64,000 nt of DNA from Struthidea cinerea (Eukaryota > Chordata > Aves > Passeriformes > Corcoracidae): the NCBI GenBank assembly GCA_013397865.1, contig VZTI01001766.1, positions 1,992,907 through 2,056,906 on the forward strand, read 5' to 3'. The notes beneath the pieces were generated by a model. That model was not told where the DNA came from, searched no databases, and was given only the letters and a program-made list of their open reading frames with translations. The position numbers and the translations under genes are program-made. Positions 51,321-64,000 of the stretch are shown one piece after another (the first letter of the stretch is position 1; each line of letters begins with the position of its first letter).

Positions 51321-52064
51321 NNNNNNNNNNNNNNNNNNNNNNNNNNNNNNNNNNNNNNNNNNNNNNNNNNNNNNNNNNNNNNNNNNNNNNNNNNNNNNNN
51401 NNNNNNNNNNNNNNNNNNNNNNNNNNNNNNNNNNNNNNNNNNNNNNNNNNNNNNNNNNNNNNNNNNNNNNNNNNNNNNNNNNNNNNNNNNNNNNNNNNNN
51501 NNNNNNNNNNNNNNNNNNNNNNNNNNNNNNNNNNNNNNNNNNNNNNNNNNNNNNNNNNNNNNNNNNNNNNNNNNNNNNNNNNNNNNNNNNNNNNNNNNNN
51601 NNNNNNNNNNNNNNNNNNNNNNNNNNNNNNNNNNNNNNNNNNNNNNNNNNNNNNNNNNNNNNNNNNNNNNNNNNNNNNNNNNNNNNNNNNNNNNNNNNNN
51701 NNNNNNNNNNNNNNNNNNNNNNNNNNNNNNNNNNNNNNNNNNNNNNNNNNNNNNNNNNNNNNNNNNNNNNNNNNNNNNNNNNNNNNNNNNNNNNNNNNNN
51801 NNNNNNNNNNNNNNNNNNNNNNNNNNNNNNNNNNNNNNNNNNNNNNNNNNNNNNNNNNNNNNNNNNNNNNNNNNNNNNNNNNNNNNNNNNNNNNNNNNNN
51901 NNNNNNNNNNNNNNNNNNNNNNNNNNNNNNNNNNNNNNNNNNNNNNNNNNNNNNNNNNNNNNNNNNNNNNNNNNNNNNNNNNNNNNNNNNNNNNNNNNNN
52001 NNNNNNNNNNNNNNNNNNNNNNNNNNNNNNNNNNNNNNNNNNNNNNNNNNNNNNNNNNNNNNNN
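51321..52064. other. Assembly gap (744 N)
   Basis: A run of N between the first LDAF1 coding exon and the CpG island. The missing DNA is expected to be GC-rich and to hold part of the LDAF1 promoter and 5' UTR. Confidence 0.99.
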
Positions 52065-52800
52065 CCGCCGCCCTCCCGCCGCTGTCTCCTCCCCGCGGGG
52101 GCCGGGCAGGGCCCGCCGGGCGCGGCCGTGGGCGGGCAGCACGAGGGGCCGGTTTCCAAAGGCCGCCGGGGCTTGCCGGTGCTGGCTGACTGTGGTGTTG
52201 TTTCGCGTCCCCCTTGCTGTCCTGCCCTACCTCAGCCGCTCAGTCCGGGCACCCTCACGAGTGTCCTAGAGGTTCGCGTTGCCACGAGGGGCCGGTTTCC
52301 AAAGGCCGCCGGGGCTTGCTGGTGCTGGCTGATGGTGCTCTGGTGTTGTTTCGCGTCTCCCTTGCTGTCCTGCCCTTCACCCCGGCCCTACCTCAGCCGC
52401 TCAGTCCGGGCACCCTCACGAGTGTCCTAGAGGTTCGCGTTGCTTTAGGACACGCAGCCTGGAGCTTTTTGGAATGGAGGACGGAAGATGGGGGTATCTG
52501 CGGTCGCCGTGCCGCGGCGGAGGCGTGCAGAGGCTCGCCCGGCCCCAGGGGGCGATCGGCACCGCGCCTCACGGCTCCGGTGCCAGCAGTCGCTCCGTGG
52601 GTGTCCGTAATGCCACCAGCCCGGGGCCGGGAGGCAGCGGAGGCAGCTCGCAGCGAGCTGGGAGTGTTCAGCCCCGCCGCGAGGAGCGGTGGAGCGGCTG
52701 CTGTGAAACACCTCGCCGGGCACAGCCGCCTTCCCCCGGCGCGGGTTCTTGTTCCCACACGTTCCCACCGTGTCCTCCTGCCTCCCGGTGTTTTGGTGCC
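52065..52800. promoter_or_regulatory. CpG island, probable LDAF1 promoter (possibly shared with DNAH3)
   Basis: GC- and CpG-rich sequence directly beside the assembly gap and upstream of LDAF1 on the minus strand. DNAH3 points the other way, with its first recognisable coding exon 4.2 kb further on. A non-coding DNAH3 first exon could start here, but I cannot identify one. Confidence 0.7.
52140..52443 (+). repeat. Tandem duplication of about 143-161 bp in the CpG island
   Basis: Copy 1 (52140-52282) and copy 2 (52283-52443) both run from CACGAGGGGCCGGTTTCC to GTCCTAGAGGTTCGCGTTGC. Copy 2 carries small insertions, among them near GATGGTGCTCTGG and TTCACCCCGG, plus a few substitutions. It is therefore a real, slightly aged duplication rather than an exact assembly overlap. 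Confidence 0.92.
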
Positions 52801-52943
52801 CACGTGGCAAACCTGTTTGGGGAGATGTGCCGTGTGAGGAGAAATTCCTTTAAGAATTTAGCTGGGTTTTCAGCAAAAGCAGTGCGTCCTGCAGTGTCTC
52901 AGCATTTGGCTGGGACTGTTGTCAGCAGTGATGCTCGGTGAGG

Positions 52944-55900
52944 TTGTCGCACGACGGTTTGGCCTGGCTGTTCTCCAGACCCATCGTGATGGTGTTAACA
53001 TGCAAGCGTGAGGCTTCAGTGAATTCCCAGCTTCTGCTACACGGAATTTTTCATGCTGTAAATTGCAACCAGAAATGAGTTAAATATTCATGTTTCTCGC
53101 GGCTGCTTTAATAATTTAATTGGTGCCACCTATGAGAGTATTACAAAACTGAATGTTAACGGTTTCATGATTATTTTTTTTAAAGGCAACAAAATAAATA
53201 GCATGTTTAATTTGTAAATTAATGCAAAAAGAGGTTTTATGAAGTATGGAGAGTTTAACATATGAGAGTGTTGGAGCTCTGTATCTCTGCAGATACAAGG
53301 ATTTGTGTAGACAGAGTAAGATTTGCATATTAACACATATTTGGACGGTGGGGTCTAAAAGCCCAGCACAAGATACCTGCAAGAAGAGGATGGTCAGGGC
53401 AAGTGTATTTTGCTTGAACTCTTAAAGTGCTTAATCTCTCATATAATTAAAGTGCATAGTGTACTGATATTCCTGGTACACGAGGGTGTATCATAATAAA
53501 TTTGAATTTGTTGTGTTTGTATACTTTTTGAAAAAGTAAGCCTAGGGGAAACCAACTGGCAGAATTACAGTGTGACATAATCCAGTGATAATGGCACTGC
53601 AAAGTTTAATGGAGTCACCGAGTTTAAAGTGTACTGGAGATTTTAAATTTCTGGCTGTTTTCAAGCATGCCATAGCTGTGGTTTTGAAGACAGTCTTGTA
53701 GTTCTTAGTAAATTATTTTCTTTCTGTGCATAATTAGCTCTTCTGCTAAAAATTCATATATAACCTTCCACCATACAAAATAACTGGTTTTAATGTTTTT
53801 CAAGCAGCACAAATAATTAATTCAACTTCAAAGGGCATGCATATATGAGCATCTGAGTTGATGTGCACAGAGGAACAGTAGTTACTCTTAACTGCTGCTT
53901 AATTGAGCTTGTCTTCATGCCAGTGCCAGCTCCAATTAGCAGGAAAATCCTCATGTTGCAAACCAGCACTGAAATATTTGGAGAGTTACGGCACACATTA
54001 GCCAAGCAATTACCAGCACCAGCAGTGCTGGTTCTGTGCCCTGCACTGCTGGCCTGTGTTTAAAGAACAGTGGCCAACAACAATGTTCCACTTGTAGCTG
54101 GCATAAGGGCAAGATATAAGGAAAACTCTGCTGTTAACTCAAGGATATCAGCCATTCTCACAGCTCACAGAAAACTGGATGAAAACTAGCAAAGATTATG
54201 GGGAAGGGTTTAAAATGGAACTCTTGCCGTGTTGGCAGAACATGTCCAAGGCCCCTCTTGAGGGTAGCTGTTAAAAGACTGTGCTAGATTTCATGTTGGA
54301 TGGTTGTAATTCCCGTTTGTGGAGGAATGCGATGGAAGACTCTTTCAGGACGCAGTGATGACTGCGAGTGGGAGGCAAATGCGTACAGGCTTAGAGGAAC
54401 TGGGAGTATCCCACCTGCTGTGTTCAGCTCTTCAGGGAGTTTGATTCTGAATGGTGCAAAAGTGGTGGAGGTGTTTGGATTCAAGATTTTGAATCTTGAA
54501 TTTTTTTTTTTCCAAATCTTCGTAAGAAAATTTGGGTTTATAGAGCCTTTACTGCTCTGGGAGCTCTGTGCAGTGCTTTCATGCAAAAGTTAGAATATCT
54601 CAGGGATCTCAGGACTACATTTTTCATAACTTTCAGAGGTAAAAGGAGCCTGTACAATTCCTCTTTGGTTCCACAACTGAATCTCCTTGATCACAGCTTG
54701 GCACAACACTGAAAGGGGCTGTTTCCTCTCTGCCGGGGGAGGAGAGGGAGGAGGGAATTCTGTCTCCAAGCACCAGCTATGCTGTAACTGGGGCAACCAA
54801 GCTGAGGACTGAAAGGCAGAGTGTCAGAGAAGTTCACCGAGCTGCGACAGGCAGAGGGACTGGTACCAAGAGCGCCTGCGGGGGTAGTACGTGCCCTTAC
54901 CCTGCTCACCTGTGCATCCTGGGGATGTGTGAGGCATGCTGGGCATCTCTCTCTTTCTCTTTTTCCGCTCCTTTTGACGTGGGCTTTTTCTCCTTGGCAA
55001 TTAATGTGTGGTTCTGCTGTAAACCACAGCTGGGGGGCCCAGAGTCCCTAGGACATTAGAAGAGAACAGGCAGCGGGGAGGAAACTGGTTTGGAGAAAGT
55101 AGAAAGAGCAGGATGGAAGAAAGTCTTGCTTGAAGGACATCTGGGGGGAGTTAGAAAGATTAAGGTGAAAAGCGAGCTTGGGAGGAACGAAACTAAAAAG
55201 ATCATGGAGGTTTGGTGGGAGAGAAAGCTTGCTGCTGTAAACAAGGAATGGGAGAGCTGCGTGTTTTTCTTCTTCCTGGCAGCTGGGATCGAAGCTGATT
55301 GACACCTTGTGTAGTACCTGAAATGAGTCTCTCTTTTTCAGTGCATGTAACAACAAGGATGTTCACACTGAGGGGGAGGCCTAAAGAATTCTGAGCAAAC
55401 AAAAAAAGCAAAGCAAAGTAAAGCCAACACAGAGCCCAAGTCTCCCCAGGGTAAGTTACTTCTGCAGTGACTGTGAAAGATCGATGACTTTGTCAAAACT
55501 TCAGATGAAATTGGCCATTACTGGTGGTTAGTGGTTTGACATTGGAAGAACTCTTATTAAAAGACATATGTTCGTATTGAATATTCTTTGGATTTAATCC
55601 TTTATAATATACTTCTCTTTAAGGATTTCTTTGTTCAAATATTTAGGTGTTTGAAAGGTTAGTTGGCGTATAAGTCCGGAGTTGTTTCAGGATGAACAAT
55701 GGCTTTTTTAATGACTCTTGTACCTTTAAGGATGAATGAATGGATGTCCTAATAAACTGTATCATTTATTCATTTTTAAAGTACCCTAAGGCCCAATCCT
55801 TTAGTCATTAATCAGGAGGAATTCATACTCTCTTTAATGAGTTATGTCTGGCAGTGATAATGTCTTTATTTCTCTGTGTGTGTGTGGGCAGGCATGCTGG

Positions 55901-56998
55901 GGAATACCAAGGAGGTAAATCAAATCAGTCCTTTCTCAAATTTTATTTCTAAATGGGCTCTACTTTGATATTGAGGAGGGCACAATTTTGCCAGCTAGAA
56001 AACTAGGTTCCAGGAGCCTAGTTTTTCAGTGATATATCAGAAAGCAGTAACCATGTGCTAAAATTATGTAAAAAAAGAGATTATATCTTATTCGAACATA
56101 ATTGTATTGGGTAATAGCTTCCTCTTTCATGGTGATTTAACTCACTTATGTTCAGACACAACACACTTCTTCCTCCTTTTTCTCACAGTGTCACTATGTA
56201 TTCAGGAATTTGTTGCTTATCAATCTCCTAAACAAATTTGATTTAGGAAACTCAGAGCAGACTATGGATGAGGCTTTTGGCCTAAGGAAAGTTGTCATTC
56301 AGAAGCATCTTAAAACACTGTGAGGCTGAATAATTCTGAGACAATGTCCTGGCAGAACTTTGCATGGAGTCCTGGAAGGCCATCTCAGTGTATTATCACC
56401 TTGAAGAGGTGGAACATAATCCTAAAACATATCAGATACCCTGACATTTGTAGTAAAACACTTTGCAGAGTACCTGTGAGCAATTTGTTCTTCCAGAGCA
56501 TCCTGGCAGTAGCTTCTCCTGGAACTGAGTCATTACAGACATGAAAAAAATCTAGTGGGTCTTTTTTTCCTTCCTCAGTAAAATGGTTCACACAACTTGG
56601 ACTGTTTCACTGACATTTTGGCAGTTTTAATTTGGCAGTAGATTTAATATGCTACTATCCAGAGTTTATGCCATTACAAACTCCATGTGGAGTTTTTAGT
56701 GTAACTTAAAATATTAAAATAATTTTAAATAGTTTTCAGGGATATAACAATAAGGATTTTTGGGGGGTTTTTAAACTGACATTTACTGGTGTTTAGAATT
56801 TTTCTCAAATGACTGCAAAAAATGTGTTTTGCTGAGGAACCCACCCCAAAGAACGGCTATTTCCTTAAAATTTGAGAAGTTGCAATATGTAATTTTCAAC
56901 TTGTAATGAAAACTGAAGGACTCTTCCTTCTTCATGAATCTTTTTTGAAACAGAGTATTTCATAAATATCTTTGAAGTTGTTTTTCATTTCTCTCTAG
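52944..56998. other. DNAH3 upstream / intron stretch, no supported coding exon
   Basis: About 4 kb between the CpG island and the first DNAH3 coding exon. Open frames up to about 110 codons (for example 54284-54586 minus and 55048-55356 minus) have no domain or splice support. No RNA gene or recognisable transposon is seen. Confidence 0.5.
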
Positions 56999-57013
56999 TC
57001 ACAAACCAATTCC

Positions 57014-60000
57014 ATGTGCAATATGAGTCGTCCAAAGCGGTCACCAAAATTATCATTCCTACGCACACCTGCACCTGCTTCTGCCTCAGATGCACCTCCA
57101 GACTCGTATGAGGTATGTGCTGCCAGGGTATGCACACATTCCATGTGCTGGCAAATTCCCATTCTTTGCAGTGTGGTGTAGTGGGCATGGTGGTACTGGG
57201 TCAAAGGCTGGACTTGATGGCCTCGGAGGTCTTTTCCAACCTTAATCATTCAGTGATCCCAAGCACATTCATGATTGCACCTCACGTGCTTTTATCTTTG
57301 AGGGTGTTTTGAGACCTGCATCTCACATGCCTGTGAGCTGTCTCAGTAAAGTTTAGACATCAGGACTGATGAAAAGTCCATGAATAGATACCAAGTCACC
57401 TGAGAAAACATGGAATGAACAGACAGAAGAAATCTATTACCAGTCCTTACTGATGTGAGAGAAAGACAAGAGCTGAATTTGTTAACTTGTACTATTGTTC
57501 AACTATTACAAGGATTGAGTGTTAAAAGTAGACAGGTCACTAATGAAGGCCTGAGGAACAGGAATTTCCTAAATCTAAGCAAATATAAGGAGAAGAAAAG
57601 AAGCAAGATGGTAGAGATGTGGGGGAGTAGAAAGAATGAGACAATGTACTGTCTTCTCTTATTTATAAAAAATACCTTGATTATGCAAAAAAAATGCCTG
57701 AGTGTTACTGAAGTGTTGTGTAAAATTATCCTTATAAACATGCAGAGCATTGTGATCTAAAAATAGGTTGGTGGTCAAATGTATGTCGGACCTATGTGTT
57801 TTCTTTTTATACTAATTGATGTTTAATCCTGTTCTAGCCCTAAGAAGTCTTTTTAAATTACTGTGCCGTGTAAAACTTTTGCTTTTGTTTTTCCAATTTC
57901 AGCTTCTCCGTCAGAAAAGCTGTTACCCTCCTTTGATGCAAGAGTCATCATGGACTTTGGCAGCTCCCTTCAAAGAACAGAAACACTACAGAAACCCAAG
58001 TGACTCCATAGCTAATAACTACACTCTTACTGCACAGGATTTAAAGTTGAAAAATATGCAAAAATTCAAGTCCTTTTCAATGATAGAGTTATCACATGCT
58101 TCATCGTGTATCCATGTTTGAATGTGTTTATAAATTTAGGCTTGCTTGTTCTATGCATTTTTATCTCTAATTCTTTATCTGCTGAAGTGTCATCCCTGGA
58201 AGAAATCACTTATCCCTAATAAGCACTTACAAGCTTGTCACCTCAGAGTCAGTATAGACATATTTGCCCATGCATGCATAACTTCAATAAATGAAAGGCC
58301 AGTTTCAGATTAACTACTTAGGTTCATCCCTCCAAATAATCGTGTGCAGTGCTTCTCCGTGACGTTGTATTTTTTTTTCTTATTTCATTATCTGATTAAT
58401 TATCTTAGCTCTGTTTTTCACCAATATGAAATAATATCGTATTGAAAAATATTTCTGTATGTGATTTTTCTTGACTGGTATTTAAAGCTGCTAGGAGAAA
58501 GCGGCGATGGAGTTCTGACAGGTAACGCACTGAAATGTTATAAAGATACAGATTATGACAGCCAGTCTAGTCTGAGTTGTGATTTTATATTTCGTTTTAC
58601 TTGAATGCTGTGTTAAGCATTCAAGCATGAAATGTTAAGTCCCTACAAAAAAATGTATGTGCATCAAGGCTGGCTTTGGTGTCACAAGATTTTGGTGCAA
58701 TAATCACATGAAAATACATGGAGATCTTGGGCATCCTAAAAAACTGTGCTAGTAGGTTTGACTCTGGTAGAGCTGCTCATAAAATACTGCTTGTCTAAGT
58801 GATACTGGGCAGTTGTAAGGTTTGCATGACTGCATCCTTTATGTTAAAGGACTATATTGTATTATACAATTTTAATGAGAGTTTTTTTATTGAATAATTG
58901 AAATGCTTCCATAGGTCATACTTGTCCTCAGTGTAGCACAAGTGGTTTATATAATCCTTGTCATCTGTCCTTAAACATTACTGCTTCTTTATTCTTTAAA
59001 CTTGTATTCCTTTTTTTCAAAAGTACTTTGTTAAAGAGTTTGAAACCCATTTCACTGAGTGTACCTGCTCATACACCAGAGCTGCATGTCATAAATTACA
59101 CAGACAACCAGCCATTGACCCCAGAAGAACAATTTGCTCTCATGGATTTACATGAGAAGGAGATAAGTAAGCGAGAAAAGCCACCTTCAAGTGATGATAT
59201 GGAGGTATTTATATAATTTCTTTTTAAGATGGAAGTAGCAGTGGTAATCATCTGCAATATATCTGGAAACTTTACTAAAAAGTAGCTGAGAAAAGCAGGC
59301 AGTACATGAGGATTAGGAGATGTAAATATTCAATATAGCAAAGTGCTGTTAAATATTGTCAACTCCTTTCTCCTTTGTTTGTAGCTACTCTGATTTTTGT
59401 TGTAAAGGGTTTGCAAGTTAAGTATCTTCCCAAATTCTTAACCTCTCCTGTTGTTCTCTAGTACTTTTTTGATCAGTAATTTAATATGCTGCACTGAGTT
59501 CTAGTGGTCTATATGCTTACACCAACACAGATGGAAGTATTGTAAAGATGTCAGTGCTTTAAAAGGAACAGACATAGATAGCCAAAATGCATTATATTCA
59601 AACGCCTTTCAATTACAGAAAAGGCTCAAGTGGTAGAGAAGCTAAATATACTTTGTAGTAATTAATTATCTGTCAGAAAATTCGTGCAATAACTGTAATC
59701 TTTAAAACATTTTTTAGCGGTACTGTCACTACATCTACAATGGAGTGCGGGAAGACATGCTGGCACCTCAGGATAAGGAAGTGGTGAATAAAATTTTAAA
59801 ACATATTCCAACTCACGTTCTTCCTAGCCCAGAGCTGGAGAAATTCCTTGCACGTTTAAAAGAAGAGATTAAGACAGACTATCATATCGGCCTCATGAAA
59901 GCCATTGGTAAGACTCATGATCTCTGAGCAGTTCCAACTATGTAGACATTTACTGCACTTTGAAAGCAAGTCTCCATTCTATTCTTAGCATCTATGGAGA

Positions 60001-63000
60001 ATTCCTTTGGGGTCAGTAGAACTACAGTAGATCTCTGAGAGAAAATAACCTGTGATCATGCTATATCATTCCAATTTCAACAAATATCTACTTCTGAAAC
60101 CTTACATCCCGTCAGGGGGAGAGACGGAATGAAAAATTGTTTCTCCTGCCTCCCGTTTTTAGAATCAGAACCAATTCTCTTCCTTTATTTTTTTCCTGAA
60201 ATAATTTTAGAGTCAAATTTGTAATTTGGTTATTGTGCTGTATTTTATGCTGAAAACATACAAGTAACTATATGTTAATTTTAAATGTGCAGACTTCTAC
60301 AGCTTCCTGAACTATGAAGATACAGTGGTTTTGAATGTAGGTTTTGGCTATACATGCAATCTCACCGTGATACATATGATTTGTTCTAGTTGATTACGTC
60401 TTGTTGGATCCAGCTGAGAGGCAGAGACTCTCTATTCGAAGCACCCCACGCCCTTTTCCCCGGAGAATTGTCTGTGCACCAGTCCCATGGCACAGCTCTT
60501 ACAAAGAAACAAAAAGCTGGAATGAGAGGAATCTGTTCGTAGTGAATTCACTGATGCCCACTTTGCAGGAGCTCTGGCTTTCTCAGTAAGATGGCTTGTT
60601 CATAGGACCTTAATGAAATTTAGCATGTTTTTATTTAATGATTTGGTTAGAGAGTGCATCTGCTGACTTCTCAACATATGCTGCAGAGATCCTGGGGAAG
60701 CCACTAGAAAGAGAGTGGCAAAATATGTCTGTTTTCTAAATGATTCTAATTTTTCTGAGCCTCTAAGAATTTCAGCATAAAATCACTGTTTCCTGCAGTC
60801 TCTGAATGAGCATGTGTTACATGTCCATGGTGAAGAATGGATAAACTCATGCTGTGAAAAGATCGTGCCCTATGTTAAAAGGTGCTATGCCTAAATTAAG
60901 ATTCAATGCTCTAGTAAATGGTGATTTGGAATTCTCATCCTGGTGGTTGGTATGAACAAAATTAACTCTTACAACTGAATATCTCTCAAATGTCTGTAGT
61001 TGAAATTTGCCCTGGGGACGTTTGAAAATTGAGATGTGTAATCTTAGGAAGTTAAATATGGTAATTAGTAATTCTGAGAGCGGGTTTTGCATTTAAGAAA
61101 CATTTGCAGGGATTTAAGCTTGTATGTTACAGACTGAGATATATGCCATGCTGCTGAAATTTCATTTTTTTCCCCATAGAGTAGTCAGGATAGCTACTTA
61201 TTAATATGGAATAGAAGCAGCAGGTGTCATTCTATATGTTCGTTAACGACTGGGTACGCTAATGAATCTAGGAAAAGGATAAGACAGTTTTAGCAAAGAA
61301 TTGAGAGTTTTAAATACAGCAAGTACAAATAAAATTTTTGAAACCCTTTATGTTTGTTGATAGCAGAAACCCAATCAGAAATGCACTTATTGGACAGCTT
61401 AGCAATGGAGTGATATTTATAAATGAAATTATATTTTTAGTGTTTATGATACAATTGAGGCCTTCCTGACTGTATTGCATGGATGTTTTTTTTCAAACAG
61501 TATTCCATAAAGATCTCCTTTATGTTTCACTGCCCTAGGTACAGCCAGCTCCGGTTTGTTCGCACTGCAGAGGTGCTTTGTGGAGACCTGCCGCTGCTGC
61601 CTGCGGAGTTTGAGGACATCGTTCGAAGGCACTGTGTGGAAGCTCGTGATATCCTTCAGAACAAGTCAGTGCCAGCTGTGGTAGCTGTAGATAAACTGAG
61701 TATTTTAGGGTCTGACTTACATGAAGGCCCCTTTTAAAAGCAGACCTTAGGCTGAGATGACGCTAGTCCCAACCACAGGGCTGCCAAAACAAAGGGGTGA
61801 ATAGCCCTGAGTGAATAAACATCTGGATACTGTCAGAGCCTTGGGAACTGCAAGAGTGCTTGTACAAGAACAAATGGTAATAAATGATGGATAAACGTAG
61901 ACAGGAAGTCCAAAGGTTTCTAACCATGAGAGGAGTGGAGCCTAAATCTGTAAAAATGGTGATGGAAATTTTTTTGTTGTTATGGAAGTCAGTCAATTTA
62001 AGAAAGAGATGACATGAGGAGCATGATAGAAGGTGTTTGCATTCTGCCACCTGAGATATCTCCCAAACTTGTTTCTTGTTTAATGCTGATAATTGAATAT
62101 TGTTTCACAGTCAGTAAAACAATATAATTGACTATTATTTTGTCTATTACTATTAATTTAAACTAATCATAGTGGTCCATTATAACAAGTATCCTTAGAT
62201 TTAAAACTCAGGTTTCCTCAAAGTCCTGGAAGGTACAGTTTTGTTTGGTATCTAGTTATCAATTCTCTTCTAACCCTTTGGATTTTATTAATTCTTTGGG
62301 TAATTTCTGAGCTTAGATTTCATTGCAAGGAGCAAAGTAAGACAACAAGCCTTTAAAAACTTTGTCTCCATCTTATTTCATTGTAGGTGGATCCCATCTT
62401 GTGCATCTGTTTTCATTGATCAGGGTAATAAGTGGCTTCATTTTGCTCCTGAAAAGGACTCTGATTCCTCTGAGAAAGTTGAAAGCTATTTCAGTTCCGT
62501 GGCAAGTCTAATGTCATTACAATTGCGCGAGATGGTTATTAACTCCTTAGAAGATCTTCTTGCATTTTTTATGATTCACAAGGTATGTGCTGTCAAGTAT
62601 ATCTACAGTTTTCTGTCTTACTTGGAGATAATTCGTACAGCCATAAAATCTAGTGCTCTTTGAAGGCTAAAATGGCCCAAATGGCTCTTGCCTCCATAAA
62701 AAATGGCTGTATCCTTCAAAAACTTGTGTATACTCAGTGGATTTTTTGCACTGTCAAGAATTGCTTCCTTGAATGATCGCTTGGCAGGTCTAGGCTTGCA
62801 AGTAACAGTTTTTGAGTTTTCAACTTGGTCTTGAGTGAGTGTGCATTTATTTTATTTTATTTTTAAGTTTTCTTGGTCTTAATGAGGCAAGACAGTTACA
62901 CTATTTCTCTGAAAGCACATAAATAATCCCCTTTGAAGTCAGAGGTGTGCACAGTCGTGTGTGTAATCCTTTGTAGAGGTGCTCTATGCGTGTGGTGCCC

Positions 63001-64000
63001 CTGTCTATCCCCAGTGTGTGCCCTGTAGTATTTCAAGTAATGCATAGGATTATAATAATGAGCATTACACCGTGGGAGTTTTTACCACTGTTTTGGCTAC
63101 CATAAAGTTGCTTCTTTGGTGAAATGAGTTTTTAAAATACAGGTTCCCCCAGGACCTGCCTTGATAGGACAAAATGAATTAATGTGGCAGGTTAAGTAGT
63201 GCACTGCAGAGGATCACACTTAATACAGTGTACTGTCAGACCTTGCACTAAGCCTTGCATCTGGATGATGATTGTGTTCCTGGTGGTTGGGTTTTAAATT
63301 TTTTTTTTAGTTTTGTCTCGTGGGTTGGTTTGGGTGCGCTCTTTTATTTGGTTTGTTTTGTTGTTTGTTTTGGGGTTTTTTAAATTATTATAACGTCTAC
63401 ATTGCGAGTCTAGTCGTGCACTAGGACTCCATTATTGTAAAGGCAATTTGGGGGTAGTGTAGTTCTTACTGACCATACAAGGCAATTAAAACTAGATTCT
63501 AGATTTTATTTCTGATAGATATCATAGATTAATTTTTTTAGAAATTTTGTTCAGTATGGTAATTAGTGCTTTACTTCTGTTACTTAAGAGAAGAATCAAG
63601 GCAATTAGGCTTAAATCCAGTTTCTTAATTCCAGTTTTTATAGATTCATTTAGGAGTCAGCACCATAAGTTCATGTTTGGAACATCAGGTTTTGTATAAA
63701 AATCAGGGGAGATGATCCCACTGGTGTTGTGTGGTAAGGATATTGGGGAGTTTGAATAGTTTAGAAATTATTATTCTTATAGCTCACTTCTTTGTTGTGT
63801 AAATTTTTCTTTCTTTCCCCTAAGGATGGAAATGATTTTAAAGAACCATATCGAGGAGTGCAGTTCTTCCTGTCTCAGGTACTCACAGTCAAACTCCGTG
63901 TGGAAGAACCTGATATTGTCTTTGAGCCACCTTTGGGAGCATGTTGGGATTTAATCAGTCATTGCTTCCACGAGATCCTGAAGAGTGCTGAGGAACTCCC
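57014..64000 (+). CDS. DNAH3: DNAH3, axonemal dynein heavy chain 3, N-terminal part (runs off the window)
   Basis: Inner-arm axonemal dynein heavy chain of motile cilia and sperm flagella; human is about 4,100 aa and this covers roughly the first 467. Exons: 56999-57112 (ATG at 57014 or 57023), 57903-58107 (donor tentative), 58488-58521, 59024-59204, 59718-59907, 60390-60585, 61539-61664, 62387-62582, 63825-64000 and on. All phases agree when the second exon ends at 58107. Conserved landmarks: YPPLMQESSWTLAAPFKEQ and PSDSIANNYTL (exon 2), LTPEEQFALMDL (exon 4), DYVLLDPAERQRL and APVPWHS (exon 6), LRFVRTAEVLCGDLPL (exon 7), KWLHFAP (exon 8), KDGNDFKEPY (exon 9). This is the N-terminal tail, before the motor domain, so no P-loops are expected here. 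A non-coding first exon upstream is likely because the 56999 acceptor is strong. Confidence 0.92.
57183..57258 (+). mobile_element. Short CR1-type LINE 3' tail
   Basis: The segment GCTGGACTTGATGGCCTCGG.. with GGTCTTTTCCAACCTTAATC and a decayed CATTCAGTGATCC end matches the last ~75 bases typical of CR1 insertions. It is plus strand, inside the first DNAH3 intron seen here. Only the extreme 3' end is present. Confidence 0.75.
63285..63385. repeat. T/GT-rich low-complexity tract in a DNAH3 intron
   Basis: A run of T and TTTG units (GTTTGTTTTG-like) without recognisable element structure. Confidence 0.5.

Noticed and set aside
52214..52941. Overlapping open frames (207 and 155 codons) in the LDAF1 island
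   Set aside because: Stop-poor GC-rich sequence containing the tandem duplication, with no domain or splice support.
1..64000. CRISPR arrays, operons, phage or other prokaryotic systems
   Set aside because: The window is vertebrate nuclear DNA. The only regular repeats are minisatellites, microsatellites and duplications listed above.

Overview
The window is vertebrate nuclear DNA, almost certainly from a bird and probably a songbird. Genes are split into many short exons with GT-AG introns. CpG islands mark promoters, and two fragments look like the 3' end of the avian CR1 LINE. A degenerate LTR resembles passerine endogenous-retrovirus LTRs. I recognise six genes whose exons can be joined in a single open frame, plus a fragment of a seventh. 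The set matches the human 16p12 block, which I expect on bird chromosome 14.

Layout, left to right: a CpG-island edge (1 to about 115); two plus-strand exons resembling the start of PDZD9 (1261-1621); UQCRC2 on the minus strand (15675 down to 4562, 14 coding exons, 457 aa); a shared CpG-island promoter with a 13-bp GC-box repeat; CRYM on the plus strand (16421-24499, 8 exons, 314 aa); ANKS4B on the minus strand (34113 down to 29521, 2 exons, 412 aa); ZP2 on the plus strand (37909-43720, 18 exons, 708 aa); LDAF1/TMEM159 on the minus strand (51311 down to 48199, 4 coding exons, 156 aa); a second CpG island partly lost in an assembly gap; and the first nine recognisable coding exons of DNAH3 on the plus strand (57014 to the window end).

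The genes alternate in strand, so UQCRC2/CRYM, ANKS4B/ZP2 and LDAF1/DNAH3 are head to head while CRYM/ANKS4B and ZP2/LDAF1 are tail to tail. They do not form a pathway. Their roles are respiratory complex III, ketimine reductase and thyroid-hormone binding, brush-border/stereocilia scaffolding, egg coat, lipid-droplet assembly and ciliary motility. Only UQCRC2 and CRYM plausibly share a promoter.

I found no undescribed biological system. The points worth a second look are: an orphan PDZ half-domain, repeats in the UQCRC2-CRYM and LDAF1 promoters, a 163-bp exact duplication across a single N that looks like an assembly error, exon-like segments downstream of ZP2 with no gene assigned, and the gene order relative to mammals. 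Exon positions were read by eye from splice sites, reading-frame continuity and remembered family sequences. No alignment was run.
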